NCBI GenBank assembly: GCA_013396655.1
Contig: WBMV01000819.1
Span: 62,001 to 126,000, forward strand
Origin: Campylorhamphus procurvoides
Lineage: Eukaryota; Chordata; Aves; Passeriformes; Dendrocolaptidae
Direction: 5' to 3'
Length of the DNA stretch: 64,000 nucleotides
Below are positions 1 through 60,345 of this stretch, in pieces (the stretch's first letter is position 1; the number at the start of each line of letters is the position of its first letter). The notes under the pieces are model-generated. The model was not told the DNA's origin, made no database searches, and worked only from the letters and a program-made list of their open reading frames with translations. Position numbers and translations under genes: made by a program.

Positions 1-521
1 AAATGACTAAAATAGGCTAAAATTTTTTCACATGAGCACAACACATTTTTACTTCCACCCACATATGAAGAGGTATGTCAGATAGGACTGGGGGACTACA
101 CATGCATGAAAAAAATGTCCAAGACAGCATCCTTGAATTATGTAAGCTACTCAGCCACATACTTAGTTCTATCCCAGCTCAACTTCAATATACCCAGTTG
201 TTTCCAGTTATATGGTTTCTTTTCCCTGTAAGGAAAAACATTTAACTCATCCTTTTGGCAACATCCACACACTAAGATATACTATGTGCCAGACTGTTCC
301 TTCATATACCAAACAGTCCTTCAAAAATAATTTTTAAATTATAGTGGTCATCATACCATAACTTTCAAAGCGCTGCAGTTCCACAGTGGAGCTTTAACTA
401 AATTATTATTTGTTCAAAACAGAACCCTTTCCTACCCTTTCCTATCAATACCTGCTCATCCTGCATGGGCTTTCATAATCTTCAGATAACATGTTAAAAC
501 CACGGGAATGGAAGTAACTGG

Positions 522-779
522 TCAAATTTTCAAATAAACTGCTATATTATCTAATTTGTGATTGGGAAAGAGCACGAAAAAGGCAAAGCTGCACCAAAAG
601 GAAACTGTAGTCTTAATTGATAAGATTTCAGCGTGAGTAAGCTCTGCCTGCGCTCCAAGCAAGACAGATGATGGCATTGGATCAGAAATCATGTAACTGT
701 ACAGAGATGCCAACAATTTAAAAGAACCATGCTGCATTAAGTTTTTATATCGAAAACACATATTGCTAGCTTCTCTCAT
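522..779 (-). other. Unassigned 85-codon open stretch, possible conserved noncoding element
   Basis: The minus strand is open for 85 codons (MREASNMCFRYKNLMQHGSF onward) in the FER intron. I recognise no domain. No repeat family is apparent, and the DNA has the balanced, low-CpG texture often seen in conserved noncoding elements. It is not the missing FER kinase exon. It could be chance, an element conserved for regulation, or a piece of an unrecognised repeat. Confidence 0.2.
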
Positions 780-1017
780 ACCACTAACTCATTATTTAGA
801 ACAAAAGCACTGGAAAACCTCTTGGTGGCAGAAAAAAGTCAGTCAATGAAGGACACACAAAGGGAAGCAGTAGAGAAATGGCACTGCTAATTATTAGCAG
901 ATTCTATTATTACTTGTGTGATCTTCTGAATGCTGAATTCAGCAATTTTTTTTTCTGCTTTATTAATGACTTTAGATTAACAAAATTTTCCTGTGTGTCT
1001 ATGGCAATCTACTCTTT

Positions 1018-1604
1018 GTTGCTGTTGTGGTTTTGGCTGGGTAACTTTGTTCACAGTAGCTAGTATGGGATTATATTTTGGTTTTAAGTGTCAAGTTAGT
1101 CTCTTGACAAAGATGATTAACACGTGAAGCAATCTTTACAGCATACATATGTGCACAACTTCCTCTAAAATTAAAAAGATTCCAGTGAACATGAATATTT
1201 TTAAGCTTTTACCACAAATTCTAGCAGATTGTACAAGACACTGGGAGGGGACAAAGTCAAGACAGCTGACCCCAGGGGATATACAGCTGGGGGAAAAAAG
1301 GAAGGGGAAGACATTTGGAGTGATGGTGTTTGTCATCCTAAGTCACTGTCATGTGTGATGGGACTCTCCTCTCCTGGAGACGGCTGAACCCATGCCTGCC
1401 CATGGGAAGCAGGGAATTAATTCCTTGTTTTGCTTTGCCTGCATGTGAGGTTTATGCTTGTGCTATTAAACAGTCTCTATCTTGACCCACAAGTTTTCTC
1501 ACTCTTACCCTTCTGATTCTCTCCACTATCCCACCATGAGGGAAGTGAATGATCCTCTGTGTTCTGTGCTTAGCTGCCAGCTGGGGTTAAACCACAACAG
1601 TTGC
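1018..1604 (+). mobile_element. Complete solo LTR of an endogenous retrovirus with 5-bp target duplication
   Basis: A 577-bp LTR spans 1023-1599. It starts TGTTGTGGTTT and ends AAACCACAACA, a perfect 11-bp terminal inverted match, and is flanked by the direct repeat GTTGC at 1018-1022 and 1600-1604. Internal landmarks resemble a common avian LTR family: TTTGGCTGGG near the 5' end, GACAGCTGACCCC at about 1261, GGAGTGATGGTGTTTGTC at about 1317, CTCTCCTGGAGA at about 1370, and a polyadenylation-type ATTAAA near 1465. No internal gag, pol or env sequence is present, so this is the usual solo LTR left by LTR-LTR recombination. A 5-bp duplication is compatible with ERVL-like or some ERV1-like integrases. 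The family name is not certain. Confidence 0.88.
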
Positions 1605-4600
1605 ATTATTTACTGTATATTTTGTATCTTTTTCTAAAACTCAAAAGACTAAGTATTAATTACAGAGTGTCCTTCTTGATGTGTCATAACTCTTTTTGAA
1701 TAAACTGGCTTACAATTAAGCAAACAAATCTACTGTTCATACTCTTGAATTCCTCCTTAATCAGCACTTAAATATCTCTCCCAAACAGATCTTCTTGAGA
1801 ATTCGGGCACGGTTACACTGATGCACACACCTGATTCAAGAAAGCCGTACCCTTCTTAGCCTGTAGCTACTTTAGTTTGTATCCTTTGCTACGCCACAGC
1901 TGAAATGTCATTTCACTCCTTTTTAACATTTTGTTCCACTTAAACTGATGGAGGCTAAAATACTTGGAAGCAATCATAAGCTACTTCATAGGACCCGACT
2001 GTGCATAACTATAATTCTACAAGGGAATTTAAGAGCTCAGACACTCATTTTTACTCAATCTACGCTGTGCTTTTCAACCTGTGAGAGTCTATGTTCAATG
2101 AAGGTTACGTGCTTGTAGCCATATCCTACGAATATACTGCAAACTCAAAACATTATTTGTGTTAAAGTCATCCTGACTGCACTAGTCAAGAAGAAGAATA
2201 TAATTAGAAACCAAAAAAAGTTTATAACTAGCAATTTTATAAAAAATAATTATTATAGAATATTTTGATTTCAAAATCTGGGTAAGCAATCAGAACCCAC
2301 AAAAAATCAAGATGTTACTTCAACGGAAAAGATGCTGCAATCCTACACAATTATAATACAATTTTTTTATTGTGCTATATTAATATCTGGTTATAAAGCT
2401 TCTGATAAAGACACTGAAAAGCCACAGTGCAAAGCCCCAGTTTTCTCCAGTGTTCCGTAAGGCATGACTTAGAGCCAGAATATTACAGAACACAGTCAAT
2501 CTTTTGATTACCACATACAAAATATCAGCAATAAAATCTAGTAAATTTAAATAGTCTTTGACAAAATATGCTTTAATTGAAGTAGTTTATTCTCCTAGTT
2601 ACCAGTTATCAAAAAAGCCTTCCTCTGAAATATTTAATAACTTTTTCCTCCTCCTAACAACATACCTATTTTTCTTTTTTTAGTGAGAGTGCATGGCTTA
2701 CTCTCATCTCCTGCTACATAAATTTTAGTTATTTTCTGTGCTTCCTATTGTTCCAGTTCTGTCTGAGATAACTCCTTTAGTTCATCTGCACTCCATGTAG
2801 CAATGTGGCCTTCTGTAACTTTTTATATGAAAGTAGTACAGAAACCAGAAATGCACGTATAGCCAAAGTGCCCATTTAATATTTCTAGGACAGAGATTTT
2901 TCTTTAAGACTCTAGTCAAAAATAGCATTGTGTTTGCTAAAATGGAATTCATATACTTGATAAAATATATTTTCTCCTAGGTTTGAGCATAATGCTTATA
3001 CCCTTTAAGAGTGTTATCTTCTAATTTTAATCAAAACCTTATAGTGGAAAGAAGTACCACAAAGACAAGACTGACCCAGAAACATTCACTGGAGCAGATG
3101 TTTGATGCCATGGCCTTCAGAAAAAAAACCCTACAGAAACCTTCAATCACTGAATATAAAACAATCTTTGTTACCCTTTGTTCAGAAATCCTTTCAATTT
3201 TGAAAGTAGTCAACATACCTGAAATTATACATGAATTTGGCTTAGTACTTTGCTATCACAAAGAGCAAATTACTCTCCTCTTCCCCCTTTCTCAACAGGA
3301 TGACATGCCTTGACAAGAACAGACCTCCATTAAGCACGATGCATTCCTTTTGTTCCCTGACAGAAATATTGCAATCATCTTTGCTACAAAACCTGAAAAG
3401 CAAACCCTGTAACATTTCTCTGAATTCCGAGGAAACAGGAACATAACTGAAAGGCACCTCTAATATTAAGATACGAAACTGTTACCAAATGTCAATAGCT
3501 GCAGGCTATTGAATCATTTCATGCATATTCAATAAATACATCCATTTTCTATAAGTATATCTTTTAAGTACTATAAGCACTCATTTCCCATTGTGACTTC
3601 AATTTCCTTGAAGAAAGTTAAAGATATACTTCAATATTTAAAAATGCATATATTAGACATTAATTAAAACAATGAGAATTACAGTTTGGGGCCAAAAATC
3701 AACACACAGAGACCAGGACCACCAGGTGCTTCTCAGCATTCCTACAGAATGGTAGGGGTATCGTACAGGTAACTCAGGGTGCCATGGGATGTCCTCTCTG
3801 GAGCTACGGATCTAGCCAAGGTAGAGCTGCAACACTGAATCTCAGCTTGCTTTGGCAAAATACAAACCAAAAGAAACATCAGCAAAAGCAACCAACACTT
3901 AGGGGAGTCAAACAGCTTTTGGTTACCTTTGCATGGATAAGTGTTAGCTAGTTGTTAGAGGAGTTAAATTAGTTCTGTGATACTACTAAGAAACTGAAAC
4001 ACTGAGCATAGAGAGATTGCTTATGCTTTCCATCTTCAAACTGCTTCAGCAACTGAAAAATTAGGGTCATGTCAGATTTTTATGAACATATTTTCATGAA
4101 AAAATCTCTCTAACTTAAATTCATAATTCTTCATAATTTATTTCCATATCTAACTCATTAACATTCTCATATTTTGCAAGATGGCATCAGACCTGCTTAA
4201 AATTCTCATGTCATTTGCAAGCTTATTTATCTACACTTGAACCACTAAAGAATGATATGTTTTTTTCTTTCAACACTTTTCATTAATGTCAGCATTTACG
4301 ATCCATCATTTTCCCATGCAATGAGGCCATATCACAGACTTCTTTGTCATGTAAAAGTAGAACCAGAATTTTTAACTGAAAGTTACTAGCAATGAACACA
4401 TAGCCTAACTCATCTGACAATATAGCAGTCTATTTTTATCATAAGGTCAGATTCTGAATTCACTACAGAGGATCCAACACTAAGACTTCATTAGCGCTAC
4501 TGAAATAGTAGCAGATCTCCAGAGTGAATCAGTTAGTGCTCAAGATCTGAAACATATATTTAGGGGAAAAGCATTATTTCAGGCTAGATATTTCCTGATT

Positions 4601-6651
4601 TTAAAAACTGAGATCCCTCCCATGAGAGTTGTACACCTTCCTACTTTGTTTCAGCTGAAAGGAGTAAAGTGAATCCTCAGAGATTCCTCAGTAGGGGAGG
4701 TACAGCATCCTAATGGCACTGGGGAGATTTGCTACAAAGGTGTGTTTCTGATCCAAGTGTAAACATGAACCCAGATACACCTAAATAAAAATGTTATTCC
4801 TTATTTTCTTGATGATTCTTTTTCCTAGCTGTCAGATTGAAGCACATTCACAACTTAATACAGACTTCTTAGGCATAAAAATTATATCTCAAAAAATTTA
4901 AAAACCTCCATAACAACATGAGGTCAAAGATGTTAAAAAGTTAGAATACAACTTAACACACTTAAAATAGCATTTCAAGTAATAAAGTCCTTGGGTATGC
5001 AGTGAGGATACTCAGGGGCATAACATACCAGTCAATCCATCAATAATAAACTGAAGAACATGATGTGCATTTTTTCTGAAAGATTATAAATAAATATGAG
5101 AGGCTCTTCTATTAAAGAAGTTACATGCAGATACCTTTTCTAATGCCCTCAGTTTTTCTAATTTAAATTCTATTATTACAGTATCATTAAAATTCCAAGC
5201 AGGCAGATTTGGTCTACATGAAAGGGGACATGGGACAGACCTTTTGTCACACAATTAAGACTGTTCCTTTCAAGGGCAACGTCACAGAAAGTGAACACTG
5301 ATTTTACTAATATGGTAAAGAAGGATGAATGACTGTGGGAAGGAAGGAAAGGAAAAATAAACTAAAAAGCATAACTTTTTTTTCTGTGAAGTTCTCTGTC
5401 ATATTTAACTTTCAATTTGTAAATAGGTTATTACAGGGACTGCAATTTGCATAAAAAGATTAAAGATTGCAAGAAATGACAAAGACTGCTCTGCAGTTAT
5501 AACGTGAGCAAAGAAAAAACCAGTCTTTGCAGATGTCAAAGGAATTTTAAGGAAATTATCAAAGACATTTTGGTAATAGCACATGATGCATAAATCACCC
5601 CTAACAGTAGGTGTCAGAGTGCATATGCTAGTTTTGAAAACAACTTAAAATGTCTCCACTTTCCTGTACAAAAGCCAGAGCTCCATGCAAATGAAGAAGG
5701 AAAACTCACAGCACTCTTTTTTCTCTTCATTCTGAAATATTTCTTCAGAACACAACAACTAGTTTTTATTGGGAGAACTAGAATCACCATTAAAATCATA
5801 GCTCAGACCAAAAGCTATTACAAGCCAAAACAATTTAAATATTTTTGAGAACAGTTGCTCTAAAGAAATTCAAATAATGCAGCTAACACCAAAATTTTTT
5901 TGAACACAGGCTTGCAACCAGTCTTAAAAAAAATAAATCAAGAACCAAAGGCTTACCTCTATAGTTAAGATGCAAAGATACAAGTGGAGTTGGCATAGGA
6001 ATGAAATAACAACTAAGTAGATACTAATTGCAAAACTACTGGAAGAAGTCAAGGAGGCTATTAAAACACTGATATAGTTTAATAGTTATTCCTTTTCACT
6101 CCCCTTCTGAAAGACTTTCTGCAAGAGCTTACTGATAAGAAAGGGCATTTTTATTTTAAATTTTCAATTATGCTGGAGTGTCAGTACCTTTTTCTGTGTC
6201 TGTATAATTTTTTTTGAGATATAAAACAGAGACAAAATGGAGATGTCATAAATATTCCAAATTTCATGAGACCTTCACCACTTTTAGAACACCATTATAT
6301 AAAAGAAATTTCTTCCTTTATGGAGGGAAAAGCAATGAACTACTACTTTGAATTACTTAGTAGTGAAATCCAAATGGGGAACCAAAAAGAAAAGTAGAAG
6401 GATATTTTGTAAGATATTGAATGTCATTCTTTCAAGACAGAAAAAACTTACTGTAAGAATCAGAATACAGTGTGATTTAAAATGAATGTATTTCCCAGAG
6501 CTGAGAAGGTTTAAAAAACTCAGAAACAGCTGGAAAATGAGCAAAAATGAAAAATCTTCTCAAAAGTTGCTTAGGACCATATTGCAAATAACTACAGAAA
6601 CAACCCAAAATTATTTTCAGTTAAATGAAGTTCTTGGAAGGTATGCATTAC

Positions 6652-54427
<47,776 letters not shown>

Positions 54428-55899
54428 CTAAGAGAAAACAAAACAAAAATTCATGTGTTAACTTAAAAGTATATACACCTGTAGATGGCATACATGGAGT
54501 AGATTTATAGCAAGTTCACACCTTTTCTACAATAATTTTTTAAGGTACTTCTGTGAAGAAGGTAAAATCTGACCATTTTTAGATAATTAGTAAGCTCAAA
54601 TGTCAAGTAAATAAAAAAGTTACTTTCCTTGAGCAGAAATGTGAGAATTCTTTATCTAAAGGTATATGAAAACCACTATCTACGCACGCATAAATATAAC
54701 TGAAGATTAAAGAACAAATCTCATACACATGACTATCTCAAAGCTATTCTTCTATTTGCAAATAAATATTTTTAATAAAGAGCTTCTCCCACTATGTCAT
54801 AACCACGTTTCATTAAAAATCTATACCGTGAGCAACCATTCTCATTGCTACATATGATTCTAATGCAGCAATGATTCAATTCTACCTATGAGTAGCTGAA
54901 CACTCACACTATTACTCCTGTCCAAAATGGGTAGCTTTTCCCCTGCAGCTTCACATTTCCTTGTCACATCAATACCCTGATCAAGAGATTGGCTCTAGCC
55001 TCAGCTCTACACTATTGAGAGACTAGAAACTGTCAGGTTCATGCTGACAAGACCAGTTCAATGCCAAACTGAGGTACTTCAGGAGGTCACCTATTCCATT
55101 CTTTGCCACAGTAACTGCACAGCGATGTGGGATATGCTATCAGCACTTCTTCAGCATAAATGCAAATCACAGCCCCATGTTAGCTACTGTGAACACAATT
55201 AACTCTATCACATAAGCTTCTGCTGACATCCTTGCTGTCTTCCTGATATTTATGAAATATTACTTTTCCAGAAACTAAAATAATTTTAAATGAATCCTGT
55301 AACTGCAAACATCAAGTGCAGAGTCACAACTACCTGCACAGATAAACATATGCTAACTAAACCAATCTCATTCAGACCACTGCATTTCTTATAAACTTGA
55401 AATAATTTATGTAATAAAAAAAGTGTACTACTTAACACAAAGCAGTTGAGAAAAAAGAGAATGGAAGTTAAATGGCAGAACAGAGGTTTGAAAGCAGACC
55501 TTGAAGAGCTGTGTCATATAAGGAATACACAAAGGACTGTGAACTCCAACAAATCAAAATACAGACACACATTAAAGGTACATTAAAAAAAAGTTGAGCA
55601 AAAAACTTGTAAAGCAGTAACAAATCCTCTTTCATATACATTGGAGTTGGTAGCTTGTCAGAAAAAGTAAACAACAGTCACTACATAAAAGAAATTGATA
55701 CGAAAAAAATATTTTTTTTTCTTCTATCTTCACTAGGAAAGACCTTCAGAGATTTCCAGGCTGAAACATTACTTTATGAAAGAGTCAATGAATCTCTTTC
55801 TTCTGAGGTGTAGAGAATAAACGAAACAGTAAGAAATTATGAGGACTGGATCATGCTTAGCTTTGGAACTTCAAAGGAATTTGAGAAAGTTTTAGCTGA

Positions 55900-56500
55900 A
55901 ATACTATGAATAGTTTTTACAGGAAGAAATAGGCACCCAATGGAGTGCCCTGGGAATATCAGGTGGGTTTGTAAGAGATGAGGTGATAAAGAAAATGATG
56001 AAGATGTTGTCTGAAGACATCACACAGGGGAACCAAATGTGAAGGACAGGAAAACAAAACTTGAGAGGTACTGATTAAAACTCAAAATGGGAAATTATGG
56101 CATGAATATTAAGAGAGTTGCACATAGGGAAAAACTATCAAGCTTAGTAATCTGTTATAAGATTACTGAATACACACAGAAATGAGATCTTGGAGTTAAT
56201 ACAGATGGAAATGTCAACTAAGTCTTCAGCTGCTGTTGACACTGCTATTTAGCAAAGGAGTATTATTAAGCCACTGATTAAATGCACTTAAAAGTATGCA
56301 GTTTGTTGACCTCAAGGATATATCTGACATGCAAAAGGTTTAGAGAAGGGCATCAAGCACATGAAAGGCAAGAAATACAGCAAATCTAGAAAGAATCACT
56401 AAAATGAGGACTCCTGAAGCACTAGGAGTCTGAGGAGCAATGTGTGAGAGGAGACACACCGTTAACAGATCTACACAGCCTCTTCTCATGGAAAAACCAT
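55900..56500 (+). mobile_element. Old diverged CR1 fragment, sense
   Basis: Weak but ordered matches to an ancient CR1 include GAAATGAGATCTTGGAGTTA, TCAGCTGCTGTTGACACTGC and GCAAAAGGTTTAGAGAAGGGC. The region may begin earlier, near 55730. Heavy decay limits the boundaries. Confidence 0.5.
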
Positions 56501-57319
56501 ATGGCATTATACAGAAATGATATGTACTTTGCTAAAAACAAAAACATTCTTCATCAACCAGCATGCAGCTAACCTATGCAATCTTTTGGTAAAAATTATT
56601 GTAAGCATGAAAAACTTATTGTGGTTTAATAGTGAATGAACAAGTGTATGCCAAAAAAAGAGAAAAATCCTGAAGAGCTACTAAGAACTAGGACAGCACT
56701 TCTGGCTCAGGAACTCCCAAGGTAACAAATTACCATGGAGCTGGGGCGGCTTTCTGTCTCTTTGTACCCTCATATGGCTCTCTAGACATTTGCTACCTCG
56801 CCTCTGTCAGCTGCACTTCAAACACAGATTAATAAAAAGCACTTTAAAAGGATATTATATCTGTCATTTAACAGAAAACAATCTAACTGCTGACCCAATT
56901 TTTGTTTGTGGAAGGAACAGTTTTCTTATATCTAAGTTATTCTGTACAACAAAGACCAAACACATCTCTAGAACTGTTGCCAAAGAAGTATTTTTCATTC
57001 TGGTATGAATGAAACAATCCACTTCCAAAATTTCTGTAGAACTGTTTTGGAGAGATAACATTCTCAATCTCTCTTAAACTTTAGTCAGACGTAACAGGTT
57101 TTGTCTTCTGCAAACAATCAAAAGTCACGTTTCGAGAGGAGACTAATTTTTTATTTCCTTAAAACAACAAACAAAAAAATCACACCATTTATTTCTGAAT
57201 TAAATCATTTGGAGAGGGAAAAAATAATCCAACAATGAAAATAACATCCCAGAAGTTAGATATGCCCAGACCTGCATGTCTGACACCAGCACAGCAATAC
57301 AATGGGATGGGACAAAATC

Positions 57320-57415
57320 CTATTTCTGCATCTGCCTTCAGGACTAAATTCCTCCTTAATATACATTATTCCTGAGCAGAACACCTCAAATAATTTCCAA
57401 ATATCATACAGAAGT
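57320..57415. repeat. Diverged local direct repeat, copy 1
   Basis: The block around GGACTAAATTCCT (57341), ATACATTATTCCTGAGCAGA and ACACCTCAAATAATT resembles a block starting at 58090 in the same orientation, 770 bp away. Both contain a CATCTG motif, GGACTAAATTCCT, TATACATTA, GAGCAGAACACCT or CAGCAGAACACCT, and AATCAT or ATATCAT in that order. Confidence 0.5.
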
Positions 57416-58089
57416 GTCACACAGAGTCATTTCTAATCACAGTAGGCTGCAGTGCCAACCTGGTCACCTTCAGAGTAAAACATACACACTTGAAAGGTTT
57501 TCCTGGAGAAGGTTCTCATGTAGAACATGAGGAAACAATGAAGGTGACTGAAGAGGGTTTGGAGGAGAAAAGGCCATGAAGCAATTACAGTACTGGGCCT
57601 TGATGAACGAGGAGAGGACAGGGAAATTGGAAGCCAATGTTAAAAGCACCAAGTTTTGCCTGCCGTTCCACTGGGACACACACTGTCCACATCCAGGGAA
57701 ACCAGAAGAGAGACAAGGTGGCAGCAGAGGGAAAAGTGCTGCATTATTTCTTGGGCTTATTCTGTGTTTGGCCATTCCTGCTCAAGCATGCCCTAAATTA
57801 AATAATGCAAAATTACGTCCATATCTCATAGTTCAAGAACTTAAAACCTACAACTTGTACCTGCATGTGTTTAAAATACATCCATTTATCAGCTTTCAGC
57901 TTACCAAAAATCAGCATTTGTGAAATTATATCATGTACCATTAGTATAGGCTTCTGACCCATGAACTGCTACAAACCACTCTCAACAGTTAAACTAAACT
58001 GAAAATTTACACTCATTATCCCAACCACATAACTGGAGATTTAACAATACTGTAACTCTGTCAGAAACATCATTAAGAGCTAAGCTATC

Positions 58090-58185
58090 CCATTTTACCA
58101 TCTGTTTGGAGGACTAAATTCCTTTGCTATACATTACTTCTCAGCAGAACACCTTAACTAATTGCAAAATAAATCATCATATTCA
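58090..58185. repeat. Diverged local direct repeat, copy 2
   Basis: Partner of the block at 57320-57415, with GGACTAAATTCCT at 58111 followed by TATACATTACTTCTCAGCAG and AACACCTTAACTAATT. This may be an old segmental duplication or two copies of an unrecognised repeat. Confidence 0.5.
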
Positions 58186-59504
58186 CTCAACTTTAAAACA
58201 GAGTCTTGGGCCTGTATTTAATACAGGGTACATATTTCCAGTATTATTTTTATATTGTAATTTATTTTTTAAAGTAGCAAAATGCAGCAAGGCAGAGTAC
58301 ACAGTTGTTCTACATGTCAATTAGCACTGAGGAAAACATCCAATTTTCTTTATCTGTATAATGAATTTCATAAATAGATCTAATTATAATTCTACTGCCA
58401 TCAGCTGTTGACAAAACTGTTAAATGTTAATAGAAACTGTGTATACAATATGTCATGCCATAAACAGTACTGTGAAGCTTGCAAAATTCAATTATGAAAG
58501 TGTTACATTTACAAAGAAAAGACTGGCATTCTTTTTAAATCATTCCAAACTGTAGTATTTCAATTTCTAATAAAAACTCTTCTAAAGATTACTACATGCA
58601 GTACAACATAGCCATCCACAAAAAAATGTTTAAGCTATTTTCCATTAAAAAGGCAAATTTGCTAATCCAAAGTTCTTGCAATCATAAGTATTAGTTAAGT
58701 ATTCAACTCTTGTGGTTTATTAATCACCTAGAATGGAAGAACAAAACCTGGGTGGGACAATCAACTGAGATCAGCTGAGAAAAACTTCAGCCTGTAATGT
58801 TCGATCTTTTTTTAAATAAGCATCACTCTACAGTGCAAATACCTCAGAGAAACCAACCTACAGAAAATAAATATTGCAAATAGTTAAAGTTGTCATATAT
58901 ATTTTGGATTTTAAAAAAATAATTATGTTAAAGAGGTCAGGTTTTTACCCCCTTACAAGTCTTTCTGGTTGGATCATCAGCCATTCAGAAGTGATGACCA
59001 AGTGTTCATAAAAGATGCAATAGAGATGATTATAAAGGCTTAGCTCACAACAGATAACCGAAATTTGTGGATTTATAAGCTCCTGGCATTGAACCATAAC
59101 CTTCGGTTTCAGTGCACAGTGAATGCTGTCCAATAACATCCACCTGACAAAGAATACCACTCTATTACACAAGACCATTTTTTGACAATTTTACTTTATT
59201 TTCAAAAGGAGCCAAAGACACACCTGAAATCACAATACAGGGTTGTAACCCTCCAACAGAAACACAGAAAGGAACCTTAAATATGCTAGAACTGTGGAAA
59301 CAGACAAACAATATGAAAATTAGAAGGACAAGCCTACAAGATCTACACCTCAGGAACAGGAAGAAAAGCTTTATACACAAATAAAGCTATGACTAACAAC
59401 TCCAGACAAACTCGGTTGACTAGAACATAAGTCAAGAATTCACATAACTCTCTCTGTAATTATGGAGGTGCAAAAAGCAAACCCACAGAAATTTCTGGGT
59501 ATGG

Positions 59505-60345
59505 GTAAGTGCAGGGAAAAACAGCAGAGGCAATGACATGATAAATGTGAGCACCAATGACACTGCCAATGGAAACCTGAGCAGTACCAAAAGCGAACAC
59601 AGAGCTCTGGGGGAAGCCATGAAAAGCATGGGATCCCACGTGGGAGTGAATGGTGCAAGGAGGGCACGGACAATACAGGCCAATAAGCAGCTGCTGAACA
59701 GTGTTGGCAACAGAGTTTTGGGACCCTGTTTGCAGAGCACCATCTGCTTGGAATATAGGGCACCTTACTAAGCAAGGTAAAACTATTTTTGCCAGGAAGA
59801 CAACTGACTTCTTCATTAGGAGGGAAAGGAATGATACAGGAGGGAAAAGGTGACCCGCAATGCTGAGGGAACAACAGAAGAGACGTTGAAGGAAAAGGCA
59901 TTGTAGGGTAAAATGGGAAGGGAACACAAAGAAAACAAAATGCGGCTTGGACGGAGTCGCCTTCAGCAGGTGAGCAATGAGGTTACTACATGGCACCACT
60001 GTGGAAGGAGTCCCCAGATCCTCTCCAGGACCTCAACACGCAGGGGTGACACGTTAAGTGCCCGTGAATTACAGCAGTGTGGTGAGTAAACAGTGTGGTG
60101 GGGCAGACATCTGTGCAGTCATAGGGCCATAGGGCTAGGACATTGTTGGGATCGCAGAGGCAGGACTGGAGCTTTGCAATGGAGAGTTACAGACTCTTGG
60201 GAAAAGACAGGCCAGGAGAAGAAGCAGAGGGAGCTGCCCTTTACGTGAGGGAGCAGCTGGAGTGAATGGAGTTCTGCCTGCGTGTGGATGAGGGGTGATG
60301 GAGGGTTTATGGGTTAGGATTAAAGACAGGACAGCAGAGTCCATG
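59505..60345 (+). mobile_element. CR1 internal segment (ORF1-ORF2 region), sense, 3' end missing
   Basis: Close to a recalled avian CR1 consensus along about 840 bp: CAGCAGAGGCAATGACATGA, ATGGGATCCCACGTGGGAGT, GCAGCTGCTGAACAGTGTTG, TTTGCAGAGCACCATCTGCT, AATGCGGCTTGGACGGAGTC, GTGAGCAATGAGGTTACTAC, TCCAGGACCTCAACACGCAG and GTGAGGGAGCAGCTGGAGTG. Similarity ends near 60345 without the CR1 3' tail. Long antisense frames of 153 and 179 codons lie over it and are artefacts. Confidence 0.85.

Larger units (their letters stand above)
1..6651 (-). other. FER: FER intron (partial) between SH2 and kinase exons
   Basis: This intron sequence lies downstream of the residue-552 exon and runs off the window. 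I looked for the kinase lead-in and glycine-rich-loop exons on the minus strand and saw none. It holds a complete solo LTR (1023-1599) and an unexplained 85-codon open stretch (522-779). The rest is AT-rich sequence with no feature I can name. A segment at 3700-3860 is locally richer in G and C and unlike its surroundings, but I cannot assign it. Confidence 0.85.

Noticed and set aside
1..6651. Search for the FER kinase lead-in exon
   Set aside because: No minus-strand frame resembles the WILSHEDVILGEL region or a glycine-rich loop, so the exon is taken to be outside the window.
58945..59178. 77-codon minus-strand frame tested as the missing upstream F-BAR exon of FER
   Set aside because: It shares no sequence with FER residues before 161 and has no conserved helix pattern.
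59440..59999. Overlapping minus-strand open frames of 103, 153 and 179 codons
   Set aside because: They lie antisense to a sense-strand CR1 segment and have no recognisable domain; low stop density comes from the GC-richer repeat.
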